NCBI GenBank assembly: GCA_013141055.1 | Contig: JABFRS010000001.1 | Coordinates: 1,550,001-1,614,000 of the forward strand | Reading direction: 5' to 3' | Origin: Cyclobacteriaceae bacterium | GTDB lineage: Bacteria; Bacteroidota; Bacteroidia; Cytophagales; Cyclobacteriaceae | Length of the DNA: 64,000 nucleotides | Shown here: in pieces, positions 1 through 8,964 of the stretch | Layout of the letters: the number at the start of each line of letters is the position of its first letter | Position numbering within the stretch: the stretch's first letter is position 1 | Translations under genes and position numbers: made by a program | The notes under the pieces: model-generated | The model's input: only the letters and a program-made list of their open reading frames with translations | The model's database searches: none | What the model was told of the DNA's origin: nothing

Positions 1-70
1 CCGCATTGATAATGCTTACGGAGATAGAAATCTTGTTTGCAGCTGTCTTCCGATTGAAGAATATCAGTAA
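1..70 (+). CDS. gcvP: Glycine dehydrogenase (P-protein), C-terminal end only
   Basis: Only the last 22 codons and the TAA stop at 68-70 lie in the window; the frame begins at base 2. The peptide contains YGDRNLVCSC followed by LPIEEYQ, which matches the conserved end of the P-protein of the glycine cleavage system. That enzyme is a PLP-dependent decarboxylase of glycine. The gene starts upstream of the window. A strong terminator follows directly. The call rests on a short but very characteristic tail. Confidence 0.8.
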   Translation, partial: RIDNAYGDRNLVCSCLPIEEYQ

Positions 71-92
71 ACTTTGAAAATGCCAAAAAATG

Positions 93-130
93 AAAATATC
101 CCTGCAGAGCAATTTGCAGGGATATTTTTT
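93..130 (+). terminator. Intrinsic terminator after gcvP
   Basis: A perfect 12-bp stem (AATATCCCTGCA at 95-106 and TGCAGGGATATT at 115-126) encloses an 8-nt loop and runs into a T tract at 125-130. Two flanking A-T pairs extend the stem. It lies 25 bases after the gcvP stop. Confidence 0.85.
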
Positions 131-144
131 TATAAATCACGTCA

Positions 145-171
145 TTCGGGTAAGTGTCCTTAAAACCCGAA
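145..171. promoter_or_regulatory. Inverted repeat upstream of the NTF2-like gene
   Basis: TTCGGGT at 145-151 and ACCCGAA at 165-171 are perfect 7-bp arms around a 13-nt spacer, 26 bases before the start codon at 198. There is no T tract, so it is more likely an operator or a 5' leader hairpin than a terminator. Function is unknown. Confidence 0.3.
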
Positions 172-197
172 GTTGTTCCTTTCGTTAAAGATCCATT

Positions 198-1073
198 ATG
201 AAAACACTCCTCATTGCTCTTCTCCTATTAAGCGTTTCCATCTGCCAGGGGCAGGGGAATCCTGATCTTCAGTCCATGATAAATACTGAACGTGCTTTCG
301 CTAAGATGGCAAAGGATCAAAATCAGCGAGATGCTTTTCTTTTTTATCTCACAGAAGATGCAGTGACTTCGGGCCCACAAGGACCTGTCATCGGTAAGGA
401 AAAAATCAGACAACAAAAAATTGGAAATGGTTGGCTGAAGTGGGATGTGGCATTTTCTGATATCGCTACATCCGGAGATTTTGGTTACAATACAGGACCG
501 TGGGAATTTCGCGCGAATAAAACGGATGAGAAGCCAGTTGCTTTTGGTGAATTCAATTCCATCTGGAAAAAACAAAAGGATGGTAGCTGGAAAAATGTTT
601 TAGATATTGGAATTGCTCATAAAAAAGGACCTTCTGTTGATTCGATCAAGCTTTCAACCTCAAAAATAATTACTGGTTTTCCCAGAGCGATAATAAGCGG
701 TAATCCTATGATGGTGGAAGAAAATAAATTTCTGACCGCTCAGTCAACTGGTGTCAAATCAGCGTATGAAAAATATCTTTCGAAAGAAGCACGTCTGAAC
801 CATTCGGGTCGACTTGCCCTTGTCAACACTGAGGAAAAGCAGAAATTTTTATCTGAAACGGAATTATTATCAAAGGTTGAACCTATGGGAAGTGATTTAT
901 CATCTTCAGGGGATCTTGGCTACGTTTATGGAAAGGCCGTCATTGAAATAAATTCCAATGGAAAAACTGAAAATAAAATCGCAACCTACTTCCGTGTCTG
1001 GAAGAGAGAAGGTGATTCAAATGTCAGACATTCCGGAGATTGGAAAATTGTGCTGGATGTACTGACGTACTAA
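198..1073 (+). CDS. Secreted protein with two NTF2-like (DUF4440/SnoaL-type) domains
   Basis: A protein of 291 residues. A signal peptide covers about residues 1-19 (MKTLLIALLLLSVSICQGQG). Two alpha+beta modules of the NTF2/SnoaL type follow, at about 22-140 and 170-291. Both have the pattern of an N-terminal helix, a strand with GDLGY or GDFGY, and a closing segment rich in tryptophan with DGSWK.VLD or GDWKIVLD. Such domains form cone-shaped pockets and are often ketosteroid-isomerase-like or purely ligand-binding. No catalytic residues can be assigned. The gene ends three bases before the converging M28 peptidase gene. Another secreted NTF2-like protein lies at 20143-20649. The fold call is fairly safe; the function is unknown. 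Confidence 0.6.
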   Translation: MKTLLIALLLLSVSICQGQGNPDLQSMINTERAFAKMAKDQNQRDAFLFYLTEDAVTSGPQGPVIGKEKIRQQKIGNGWLKWDVAFSDIATSGDFGYNTGPWEFRANKTDEKPVAFGEFNSIWKKQKDGSWKNVLDIGIAHKKGPSVDSIKLSTSKIITGFPRAIISGNPMMVEENKFLTAQSTGVKSAYEKYLSKEARLNHSGRLALVNTEEKQKFLSETELLSKVEPMGSDLSSSGDLGYVYGKAVIEINSNGKTENKIATYFRVWKREGDSNVRHSGDWKIVLDVLTY

Positions 1074-1076
1074 AGA

Positions 1077-2450
1077 CTATTTTAATCCGTAGACATCAAT
1101 CAGATATACCATCGCCGCCATTGACGCTGCGCCAAGCTCCAGCTCGCGCTTATCAATCTTATCAAACGTATCTTCCTTAGTGTGATGATAGCTGAAGTAG
1201 CGTTGTGAGTCAGGAAGTAATTCCATTACTGGCACTCCCTGTTTCGACAACGGGCCAATATCTGCGCCACCCCCTTCTTTGCCAAAATCGTAAAGTCCGT
1301 ATGGTTCGAGTAGAGGCCTCCAGCTTTGAATCTTTTTCCTTACAGCATCAGGAGCGGTCATCGTGAAACCTCTCGGTGTGAATCCGCCGCGATCTGATTC
1401 AATTGCAGCAATGTGCTTCTCATTATTCTTTTCTGCAAGCTCCGCATACTTCAATCCACCACGCAAACCGTTTTCCTCATTCATAAACATGACTGCACGA
1501 ATGGTCCGCTTGGGTTTATAGCCCATCGTCTTGAATATTCGCAACACCTCGATGGATTGAACTACACCACTTCCGTCATCGTGTGCTCCCTGGGCAAGAT
1601 CCCATGAATCAAGATGACCACCCACAACAATGATCTCATCTTTATATTCACCACCTCTGATCTCCCCTACCACATTAAAAGAAGGAGCATCCGGAAGAAT
1701 TTCACAATGTGATTCTATATAAAACTGAAGTGTCTTATCATCTTTTAAAGCTTTGCTCAAAAGATCTGCATGCTTTGTTGCCACAGCAATAGCAGGAATT
1801 TTTGCAACGGCAGGATTGTAACGCACACCACCTGTATGAGGATAATCTTCACTGTTGATACCCATGGAGCGAACAATAACAGCAATTGCACCATACTTCG
1901 ATGCTTCCGAGGCACCTCCTCCACGTTGATTCACCGCACCACTGTAAGCATCAAATGCATCTACCTGTTTTGGATCCATTGGCCTGTTGAAAAAAACTAT
2001 TTTCCCCTGAATATTCTTAATCCCAAGCTGCGCCAACTCTTCAAAGCTTTTTACTTCGATCACAGTACCTACAATTCCTGCAGGACCAGTACCAATAGAT
2101 CCCCCCAACGCACATACATTAAGTTCTACCGTCCCCATCTTTCTCGAATTGACGATTCTCCCAATTTCTTTTTGACCACGAACCCAATGCGGCACCATCA
2201 CAGGCTGTAGCCATACGGAATCAAATCCAAAATCTTCCATCACGTGTCTGCTCCACTCTACTCCTGCCGCCGCTCCTGGCGAACCACTAAGGCGTTGGCC
2301 GATCTTTGTTGTTAAATACTCAAGCATGGAATACGATTTTCCATCTTCCAGTGCTGCATTATAAATTTGACGAATAGAAGCTTCGTCATTTGTTTGAGCA
2401 AAGCCCGCTTGTAAAAGGACAACAAAGAGGAGAGTGATGAGGATTTTCAT
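1077..2450 (-). CDS. Secreted M28-family zinc aminopeptidase/carboxypeptidase with PA domain
   Basis: A protein of 457 residues with a signal peptide (about 1-18, ending AGFAQ). A PA-type insert lies at about 110-250 and the M28 catalytic domain at about 255-455. The co-catalytic zinc site is complete: H279 in GGHLDSWD, D291 in HDDGSG, the catalytic and ligand glutamates E325-E326 in NEENGLRG, D353 in ESDRGG and the histidine in YHHTKEDT near 425. The layout resembles plasma glutamate carboxypeptidase-like enzymes. It probably removes residues from peptides in the periplasm or outside the cell. It is transcribed alone and converges on the preceding gene. The family is certain; the substrate is not. 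Confidence 0.88.
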   Translation of the reverse strand: MKILITLLFVVLLQAGFAQTNDEASIRQIYNAALEDGKSYSMLEYLTTKIGQRLSGSPGAAAGVEWSRHVMEDFGFDSVWLQPVMVPHWVRGQKEIGRIVNSRKMGTVELNVCALGGSIGTGPAGIVGTVIEVKSFEELAQLGIKNIQGKIVFFNRPMDPKQVDAFDAYSGAVNQRGGGASEASKYGAIAVIVRSMGINSEDYPHTGGVRYNPAVAKIPAIAVATKHADLLSKALKDDKTLQFYIESHCEILPDAPSFNVVGEIRGGEYKDEIIVVGGHLDSWDLAQGAHDDGSGVVQSIEVLRIFKTMGYKPKRTIRAVMFMNEENGLRGGLKYAELAEKNNEKHIAAIESDRGGFTPRGFTMTAPDAVRKKIQSWRPLLEPYGLYDFGKEGGGADIGPLSKQGVPVMELLPDSQRYFSYHHTKEDTFDKIDKRELELGAASMAAMVYLIDVYGLK

Positions 2451-2526
2451 AATGATTTTAAAATGACAGAAATAGAATGTCCTAAATAATTAGGGACGAA
2501 TTCAAAAATAAAGAAATTTCAATAAG

Positions 2527-2544
2527 GTCAGATTAAAATCTGAC
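2527..2544. repeat. Perfect inverted repeat in the M28/sdaA divergent region
   Basis: GTCAGATT and AATCTGAC are perfect 8-bp arms with a 2-nt centre. It lies between the divergent starts of the M28 peptidase (2450) and serine dehydratase (2705). It may be an operator. Nothing else stands out in 2451-2704. Confidence 0.3.
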
Positions 2545-2704
2545 AAATGAATTGAATGCGTCAAATGCTGCATTTCGAGAAAGGGCGGAAAGGTAAAAAC
2601 TGATACTTGTTATATCACATTTCAAAATTGACTAAGCAGGCTCTCAAGAACTTTCCTTACGTCAAAATTGTAATACCTTTTCAAAGCATTAACTTCGTAC
2701 AGAT

Positions 2705-3610
2705 ATGGCTTTTTTGTTTGATTCTTTTGAGGGGTGGAAACAATACAGCGAGGAGAAAAAACTATCTCTCGTACAGGTTGTATTGGAATATGAGCAAACG
2801 CAGAAAGGAAGGACCGAAAATCAAATCTGGGAACAGCTCGGAACTGCATGGACCGTCATGAAAGATGCCGTTCGCACAGGATTGGAAGAGGAAATGATTT
2901 CGCGTTCCGGAATGATCAATAATGGAGCGAAGAAAGTTTACAGGTATCCTACCGCCGTTCTCTCAAAAGAATTTCAGAATTTAATTTCACGGGCTCTCGC
3001 TGCCAAGGAGGTAAATTCCTGCATGGGAAGAATTGTAGCAGCACCCACAGCCGGAGCCAGTGGCATCATGCCAGGAGTTCTGTACACTCTTCAGGAAATA
3101 CATCATGTATCTGATAAAAAAATTCTTGAAGCAATGTTGCTCGCTGCTGGTATTGCTTTGATCATGGAACAAAAGGCTTCTATCTCTGGAGCGGTTGGTG
3201 GTTGTCAGGCAGAAACAGGAACGGCCGCCGCCATGGGCTCAGGAGGCATAGTTTATTGTCTTGATGGTAATACAGATCAGATTTTCAATGCTGTTGCCAT
3301 TACCGTTCAGTGTATGCTGGGACTTGTTTGCGATCCGGTTGCTGGTTTAGTTGAAGTTCCTTGCGTGGTTCGCAATGCAAGCGCCGCCGCAATCGCCAAT
3401 AGCTCTGCTCAAATTGCCATTGCTGATGTTAGTAGTGTTATTCCTGTAGACGAAGTGATTGCTGCTATGGGTGAAATCGGCGCAAGCATGGAAACACGGT
3501 ATAAGGAAACAGCACTTGGTGGATTGGCTGCCACGCCTACCGCCCAACGTATTGCAAAGAAAGTTTTGATAAGGGATATTGAAATGCTGCCGGATGAAGG
3601 CGTGAACTAA
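2705..3610 (+). CDS. sdaAA: L-serine ammonia-lyase, iron-sulfur-dependent, alpha subunit
   Basis: A protein of 301 residues corresponding to the alpha chain of iron-sulfur L-serine dehydratase, which converts serine to pyruvate and ammonia. Conserved stretches are APTAGASGIMPGVL (about 113-126), GAVGGCQAETGTAAAMG, LVCDPVAGLVEVPCVVRN and the C-terminal ALGGLAATPTAQRIA. The three cysteines in GGCQ, VCDP and VPCV are the expected ligands of the [4Fe-4S] cluster. The start MAFLFDSFEGWKQY fits the family. The beta subunit is not next to it, so it must be encoded elsewhere. No Shine-Dalgarno sequence is visible, as is usual in this phylum. Confidence 0.88.
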   Translation: MAFLFDSFEGWKQYSEEKKLSLVQVVLEYEQTQKGRTENQIWEQLGTAWTVMKDAVRTGLEEEMISRSGMINNGAKKVYRYPTAVLSKEFQNLISRALAAKEVNSCMGRIVAAPTAGASGIMPGVLYTLQEIHHVSDKKILEAMLLAAGIALIMEQKASISGAVGGCQAETGTAAAMGSGGIVYCLDGNTDQIFNAVAITVQCMLGLVCDPVAGLVEVPCVVRNASAAAIANSSAQIAIADVSSVIPVDEVIAAMGEIGASMETRYKETALGGLAATPTAQRIAKKVLIRDIEMLPDEGVN

Positions 3611-3627
3611 AGACTTTTACTAGAGCC

Positions 3628-4164
3628 TCACGGTGTAATAAAATCAGGAATCACCTCCGCACCTACAAAATAAATGATGCTGCTAAAGATCAAAGCCCAG
3701 GACACTGCGCTGATCAGCATGTAAAATAAAATCTTTTCTTTCGTGTATCCGGAACTCAAAGCGAGAATCGTACCGCCAATCGGCGTTAGAAAAAGTGGAG
3801 TAAAAAAAGCAATACCCGTTAAGCCATACTTTTTCCAGAACTCCGAATAATCCTTGGCTTTTGCTTTTCGCTTTCGCTTAAAAATTTTACGATAGACATT
3901 TAACTTGAACCAGATGCCAATTTTTCGTAAGAAACTTTTAGCAGCCTTAACCCAGGACCATTTCTTCATTTTTTCGATAACCCTGGTTTTGATCCATTCA
4001 CCAAAATAAGTAACAGCCACAACGCTAGTCATCATTCCACCAATCGTCACGAGTACTGTGGTTATAATATGAAGCTTTGCACCAAACCCAGTGATGGGTC
4101 CAAAAATAAATTTGAGCATGCTCAGCAGGTATACCGGAACAGCTTTCAATAATTCTTCTCCCAT
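3628..4164 (-). CDS. Membrane protein of unknown function, possibly small-multidrug-export-like
   Basis: A protein of 178 residues with hydrophobic segments at about 8-25, 33-55, 112-135 and 143-170. A very basic cytoplasmic stretch (KIFKRKRKAKAK, about 93-104) lies between the second and third. The segment GIAFFTPLFLTPIGGTILALSSG resembles the re-entrant proline/glycine loops of the small multidrug export (COG2426) and VTT/DedA-like groups; this is only a resemblance. It lies 26 bases after the glycogen synthase gene on the same strand and is probably co-transcribed with it. I cannot assign a substrate. Confidence 0.5.
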   Translation of the reverse strand: MGEELLKAVPVYLLSMLKFIFGPITGFGAKLHIITTVLVTIGGMMTSVVAVTYFGEWIKTRVIEKMKKWSWVKAAKSFLRKIGIWFKLNVYRKIFKRKRKAKAKDYSEFWKKYGLTGIAFFTPLFLTPIGGTILALSSGYTKEKILFYMLISAVSWALIFSSIIYFVGAEVIPDFITP

Positions 4165-4190
4165 GAATCGCTAATGTCTCATTATTTGTA

Positions 4191-6014
4191 TCAAGACTTT
4201 GGCTGAACCGCCAACTCATAGGCCTGACGATAGTGCTTGATCAATGTCTTCCAATCAAATGCGGAAGAGTAGTTCTCTACGTTGTTTCGCTGCATAATCC
4301 TTTCACGTCTCGACTGCGTAATAAATTTATACAGGGAAGTAGCAAGGTGGCGCGCGCTCCAGTCAAATGTCCTTTTGCCTCGTTCCACCACAAACATTCC
4401 GTTCTTTTCATAGTCAGGAAAATTGTGCGTCAGATAATCACCAAATCCAGACAAGTCGCTCGTTACAGAAGGAACTCCGCTTGCCATACACTCCAGCGGA
4501 GTATATCCCCACGGTTCGTAGTAGCTGGGGAAAACTCCAAGGTGACAGCCTCTTACGAATTGTCCGTAATCCATTCCAAACAATGGATTAGTAGAAGTAA
4601 TGAAGTCAGGATGGTAAACGATTTTCACTTTATCCTCCGGTCTGTTCAACAGGTTCCTTCTTACCAGAAACTGTAATATCTCATCATTCTCTTCATTGAC
4701 AAGCTTGTGCGTTACCACTAATGGCAGCCTGTTGTTTTTCCAGCTTTGAATCGTTCGGCGATAGCGAAGTTTCCAATAGTCATTTACAAAATCATTAAGA
4801 TTCGGAAGTCGGTTATCCTGACGAGTGGTGGATGCGTAAAATAATCCCTTTCCGATCTCTTTCTCAATCGCCTCACACGTCTGACGGATTTCTTCCATAA
4901 TTGCGCGTGACTGCAATACCTCTGGTTTTATACTGTAAAATTCCCGTTTGGTGATAAAGAACATTACCACCGTGAGATCAACTTTCTCTGCTTTCAGTTT
5001 TTCATTAAGATGCCAGAGGGCTTCCAGAGTAAGATCAAATCCCTTGTTCTTGTATTCGTATCGACCTGAAGTAAAAAGATAAAGTGTTTTATCAAGATCA
5101 AAAGTGTAGGACTGAAAGAAATGCCCCATGATAAATTCATGTATCTCCTTCTTGTAATGAGCATGAAGATTTTGAAACTCGTGCAGCGCTTCAAACCTTT
5201 CAATATTCAATCCATTTGGAACAATTACTTCCGGCTTTCTTTTCAGAAGATGCTTACACTCACGGGCAGTTACATCACTGACTGTTGTGAATACATCACA
5301 GCTTTGGGCACAGGCATACTCGATTGATTCCTCAGTAGCTACTCCAAATTTTTTGGCTTCAGTTTCATGATTGAAGAACGGCAGGTGAGCATAAAATAGC
5401 GGTGAGTTGATTGCAAGATGACGCCCTAATTGAGTTGCATGAGTTGTAAAGACAGTCTTTACTGGCATTTTCTCCTTCTTGATATCCAGGATCGGCAATC
5501 CCGCCATCCATTCATGAAAATGAGCAATGATCGGCAAGGTGCCATCTGAAAGTTTTACCAATTCATCAAAGAATAATTTTGTGAGATGAGCGAAAGCAAC
5601 CACCTGATTGATCAATGGATTCTGCTCAGGAGTGCTGATCCCATAATTTTTCCACAACAAATACTTAATTACACCTAACGCTTTGTCTTCAATAACATTG
5701 GGATTGAGCAGGACAACACGAGGCTTACCGGTAATCAGCCATTCTGCATAGTGAACATCATAGCCACGCTTGCGCAAATTGGCGGCGGCCTGACCAAACA
5801 CATCCTCAACATCATCCAACGGCTCAAGCTCCGCCTGAATATTCTTTCCCATATAGGGCCCGATCATGCAAAATGATCCATTTACATTCTCCGCCATTGC
5901 AGGAGCCTTGGACCGAATAACAGTATAGATACCTCCTACCTGATTGCAAACTTCCCAAGCAACTTCAACAAGAAGTGATTTTGGAAATTCATTTGGTTTA
6001 GTTGCCTGAGCCAT
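4191..6014 (-). CDS. Glycogen synthase, GT3 (eukaryote-like) family
   Basis: A protein of 607 residues. It opens with LLVEVAWEVCNQVGGIYTVI (about 14-33), the signature of animal and fungal glycogen synthases (GT3). It ends with PSYYEPWGYTPLECMASGVPSVTSDLSGFGDY, which matches the donor-binding glutamate loop (E-P-W-G-Y-T-P-x-E) of that family rather than bacterial GlgA (GT5). The reaction is transfer of glucose from UDP-glucose (the donor usual for GT3) to growing alpha-1,4-glucan. GT3 enzymes occur in Bacteroidota. A GT35 phosphorylase-like gene 6.6 kb away (12640-14283) suggests a dispersed glycogen metabolism region. The start codon ATG at 6014 fits the family. It is divergent from clpB. 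Confidence 0.87.
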   Translation of the reverse strand: MAQATKPNEFPKSLLVEVAWEVCNQVGGIYTVIRSKAPAMAENVNGSFCMIGPYMGKNIQAELEPLDDVEDVFGQAAANLRKRGYDVHYAEWLITGKPRVVLLNPNVIEDKALGVIKYLLWKNYGISTPEQNPLINQVVAFAHLTKLFFDELVKLSDGTLPIIAHFHEWMAGLPILDIKKEKMPVKTVFTTHATQLGRHLAINSPLFYAHLPFFNHETEAKKFGVATEESIEYACAQSCDVFTTVSDVTARECKHLLKRKPEVIVPNGLNIERFEALHEFQNLHAHYKKEIHEFIMGHFFQSYTFDLDKTLYLFTSGRYEYKNKGFDLTLEALWHLNEKLKAEKVDLTVVMFFITKREFYSIKPEVLQSRAIMEEIRQTCEAIEKEIGKGLFYASTTRQDNRLPNLNDFVNDYWKLRYRRTIQSWKNNRLPLVVTHKLVNEENDEILQFLVRRNLLNRPEDKVKIVYHPDFITSTNPLFGMDYGQFVRGCHLGVFPSYYEPWGYTPLECMASGVPSVTSDLSGFGDYLTHNFPDYEKNGMFVVERGKRTFDWSARHLATSLYKFITQSRRERIMQRNNVENYSSAFDWKTLIKHYRQAYELAVQPKS

Positions 6015-6104
6015 GCTTTGAGATATACGATCAAATTATAAAAAACTGAGCCAACTATAGTGATGAAACTATGAAGCACTCTTTCAATTATTCTGATAAA
6101 GTAA

Positions 6105-6122
6105 GTCATTTTGGCGCAAATC
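6105..6122 (+). promoter_or_regulatory. Element shared with the grpE upstream region
   Basis: The 18-mer GTCATTTTGGCGCAAATC lies 100 bases before the clpB start. It matches 16 of 18 bases of the element at 47978-47995 before grpE. A looser version lies before dnaK (61944-61960). It may be a heat-shock operator or part of a promoter; this is inference. Confidence 0.4.
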
Positions 6123-6221
6123 AATCGTTTTCGAAAGAAAATCCGGACAAAATTTCTTTAAAAGTCATAAGATATGAATTGGCCATTATTTTGACTGAAA
6201 GGACGTGGAGGCTATATCAAT

Positions 6222-8840
6222 ATGAACATTGAAAAATTCACAATAAAATCACAAGAGGCTTTACAGAAGTCTGCTCAAATCGCGACGGAACGTCAGCAAC
6301 AAGCGATCGAACCAGCGCATATTCTGAGAGCGATTCTTGATACCGATGAGAATGTTGTCGATTATCTCATTAAAAAATTAAATGTCAATGGAACCATTCT
6401 GGAAAATAAGCTGGAAGAAATTCTCAAAAGCTATCCAAAACAAACAGGTGGATCTCAGCCTTATTTATCACCGACAGCCAATACCGTTTTAACGCAAGCT
6501 GAAAAAGAGTTAAGTCAATTTAAAGATGAATACATCTCCATCGAGCATTTGCTTCTGGCATTACTCGCAACAAAGGATAAAGTGTCTTCTCTTTTGAAAG
6601 ATACAGGCTTTGCCAAACAGGAATTAATAAAAGCAATCCAGGAACTTCGTGGTGGCTCAAGCGTAACGGATCAGAATGCAGAAGGAAAATACAAATCACT
6701 TGAACGTTACTCCAAAAACTTAAACGATCTCGCCAAGAAAGGAAAGATCGATCCCGTTATCGGGCGTGATGAAGAAATCAGAAGAGTACTTCAGATTCTT
6801 GCACGTCGTACGAAAAACAATCCAATACTTTTGGGAGAACCCGGTGTTGGTAAGACTGCCATTGTAGAAGGTATGGCTCAGCGTATCGTCAATGGCGATG
6901 TTCCCGAAAATCTGAAAGGAAAAATTCTTGTCTCCCTTGACATGGGATTACTTGTAGCTGGCGCGAAATACAAAGGAGAATTTGAAGAACGTCTTAAAGC
7001 TGTGATTAAAGAAGTTACCGATTCAGCGGGACAGATCATTCTCTTCATTGATGAAATTCATACACTGATTGGTGCGGGAGGTGGCGAAGGTGCCATGGAC
7101 GCTGCCAATTTATTAAAGCCAGCATTAGCCCGCGGCGAACTTCATGCTATTGGTGCAACTACCTTAAAAGAATATCAGAAATATATTGAAAAGGATAAGG
7201 CTCTTGAAAGAAGATTTCAGTCAGTCATTGTCGATGAGCCTTCAACGGACGATTCTATCTCCATTCTTCGCGGTATAAAAGACAAATATGAATTACATCA
7301 TGGAGTTCGAATCAAAGATGATGCGGTGATCGCCGCGGTAGAATTATCACATCGCTACATTTCCGATCGCTTTCTCCCTGACAAGGCTATCGACTTAATG
7401 GATGAAGCTGCTTCCAAGTTAAGGATTGAGATGGACTCTATGCCCGAAGAGCTTGATGAGCTCAATAGAAGGATCATGCAACTGGAAATTGAACGTGAAG
7501 CAATTCGCAGAGAAAAAAATCGCGATAAAGAAACGGTTCTCAGTAAAGACATCGCAGAGCTTTCTGAGAAAAGAAATGATCTGAAAGCAAAGTGGGAGAG
7601 CGAAAAAGAAGTTGTGCATGGAATTCAAAAAGAAAAAGAAGCCATTGATAAATTAAAGTTCGAGGCAGATCAAGCGGAGAAGGCAGGGGACTACGGTCGT
7701 GTTGCTGAGATTCGGTATGGAAAAATAACAGAAGCCGAGAAGCGATTACAAATCCTTCAGGATAAAGTAAAATCCATGCAAAGCGCAGGTACTTTATTAA
7801 AAGAAGAAGTTGATAGTGAAGACATCGCTGAAATTGTGGCGAAGTGGACTGGAATTCCTGTTTCAAAAATGCTGCAAAGCGAACGGGAAAAATTACTAAA
7901 CCTGGAAGAGGAGCTTGGAAAAAGAGTGGCAGGTCAGGAAGAAGCGATTCGCGCTTTATCTGATGCCGTCAGAAGAAGTCGTGCAGGATTGCAAGATCCA
8001 AAGCGCCCCATTGGCTCGTTTATATTCATGGGTACGACTGGCGTTGGTAAGACAGAGCTTTCAAAAGCATTGGCAGAATATCTCTTCAATGATGAAAATT
8101 CCATGGTTCGCATTGATATGAGTGAATATCAGGAACGTCATAGTGTTAGTCGCCTCGTGGGCGCACCTCCGGGATATGTTGGATATGACGAAGGAGGTCA
8201 ATTGACTGAGGCTGTAAGAAGAAAGCCGTATTCCGTCGTGCTGTTGGATGAGATTGAAAAGGCTCATTCGGATGTCTTTAATATACTTTTGCAGGTTCTG
8301 GATGAAGGCAGGCTGACAGACAACAAAGGTCGAGTGGCTAATTTCAAGAACACAATTATTATTATGACAACGAATACAGGCGCTCACCTGATTCAGGAGA
8401 ATTTCGAGAAAATCACGGATGAGAATTATTTTGATGTGATCGAGGAAACTAAAGAGCAGGTATTACAGTTATTGAGGCAGAACGTTCGCCCGGAGTTTAT
8501 CAATCGTGTCGATGAAATAGTGATGTTCCGACCGCTGGTAAAAAAGGATGTGAGGAAGATTGTGGGAATCCAGGTAGATATGATAAAAAAGAGGCTTGGA
8601 CAATCAGGAATTCAACTAGAGGTGTCAGAAGCAGCTTTGGATCGTCTCGCCAAATTGGGGTATGATCCTCAATACGGAGCAAGGCCTTTGAAGAGAGTTG
8701 TACAGAGGGAAATATTAAACGAGCTGTCGAAACAAATTCTGGCAGGAAAAATAAATAAAGACGCAGTGATTCACGTTGATATGAAGAACGATGTCGAGTT
8801 TGAGTTCATCAACACTGAATCTGAAGCGGCATTAAAATAG
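6222..8840 (+). CDS. clpB: ATP-dependent disaggregase ClpB (Hsp104 family)
   Basis: A full-length protein of 872 residues: two Clp N-repeats (about 1-145), first AAA+ module with Walker A GEPGVGKT (about 205-212) and Walker [11 protein letters not shown], the long coiled-coil middle domain (about 410-530, with [22 protein letters not shown]) that separates ClpB from ClpA/ClpC, and a second AAA+ module with Walker A GTTGVGKT (about 604-611) and [11 protein letters not shown]. With DnaK, DnaJ and GrpE, all encoded later in this window, it dissolves and refolds protein aggregates in the cytoplasm. The leader contains an element shared with grpE. Two terminators follow the gene. Confidence 0.97.
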   Translation: MNIEKFTIKSQEALQKSAQIATERQQQAIEPAHILRAILDTDENVVDYLIKKLNVNGTILENKLEEILKSYPKQTGGSQPYLSPTANTVLTQAEKELSQFKDEYISIEHLLLALLATKDKVSSLLKDTGFAKQELIKAIQELRGGSSVTDQNAEGKYKSLERYSKNLNDLAKKGKIDPVIGRDEEIRRVLQILARRTKNNPILLGEPGVGKTAIVEGMAQRIVNGDVPENLKGKILVSLDMGLLVAGAKYKGEFEERLKAVIKEVTDSAGQIILFIDEIHTLIGAGGGEGAMDAANLLKPALARGELHAIGATTLKEYQKYIEKDKALERRFQSVIVDEPSTDDSISILRGIKDKYELHHGVRIKDDAVIAAVELSHRYISDRFLPDKAIDLMDEAASKLRIEMDSMPEELDELNRRIMQLEIEREAIRREKNRDKETVLSKDIAELSEKRNDLKAKWESEKEVVHGIQKEKEAIDKLKFEADQAEKAGDYGRVAEIRYGKITEAEKRLQILQDKVKSMQSAGTLLKEEVDSEDIAEIVAKWTGIPVSKMLQSEREKLLNLEEELGKRVAGQEEAIRALSDAVRRSRAGLQDPKRPIGSFIFMGTTGVGKTELSKALAEYLFNDENSMVRIDMSEYQERHSVSRLVGAPPGYVGYDEGGQLTEAVRRKPYSVVLLDEIEKAHSDVFNILLQVLDEGRLTDNKGRVANFKNTIIIMTTNTGAHLIQENFEKITDENYFDVIEETKEQVLQLLRQNVRPEFINRVDEIVMFRPLVKKDVRKIVGIQVDMIKKRLGQSGIQLEVSEAALDRLAKLGYDPQYGARPLKRVVQREILNELSKQILAGKINKDAVIHVDMKNDVEFEFINTESEAALK

Positions 8841-8858
8841 TGAAGTTGGTTTGTGTTG

Positions 8859-8884
8859 CTCAGCCGCAGGGCTGAGAGTTTTTT
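8859..8884 (+). terminator. First terminator after clpB
   Basis: CTCAGCC (8859-8865), loop GCAG, GGCTGAG (8870-8876), followed by AG and TTTTTT at 8879-8884. It begins 18 bases after the clpB stop. Confidence 0.65.
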
Positions 8885-8921
8885 GGTCTGCGTTTGCATC
8901 ATGCAAAGTGGGCAAGGGGTT

Positions 8922-8955
8922 GGGCACAGCTGAGGAGCTGTGCCCTTTTCTTTTT
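8922..8955 (+). terminator. Second, stronger terminator after clpB
   Basis: GGGCACAGCT (8922-8931), loop GAGG, AGCTGTGCCC (8936-8945), then TTTTCTTTTT. The 10-bp perfect stem and T tract face the plus strand. It prevents read-through into the converging potassium channel gene, which ends at 8965. Confidence 0.85.
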
Positions 8956-8964
8956 AATATCAGT

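Noticed and set aside
1770-2210. 146-codon open frame on the plus strand inside the M28 peptidase gene
   Set aside because: It is antisense to a well-conserved enzyme. The translation is rich in C, H and T without domain features and has no start context, as expected for a shadow frame.
2607-2861. 84-codon frame overlapping the start of the serine dehydratase
   Set aside because: The sdaAA N-terminus is conserved in its own frame, so this frame is incidental.
6105-6122. TTTTGGCGC as a sigma-54 -24 element
   Set aside because: No GC pair occurs at the -12 position in either the clpB or the grpE copy, and no sigma-54 activator is nearby.
8061-8387. 108-codon minus-strand frame inside clpB
   Set aside because: It is antisense to the conserved second AAA+ module. 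The composition is that of a shadow frame.
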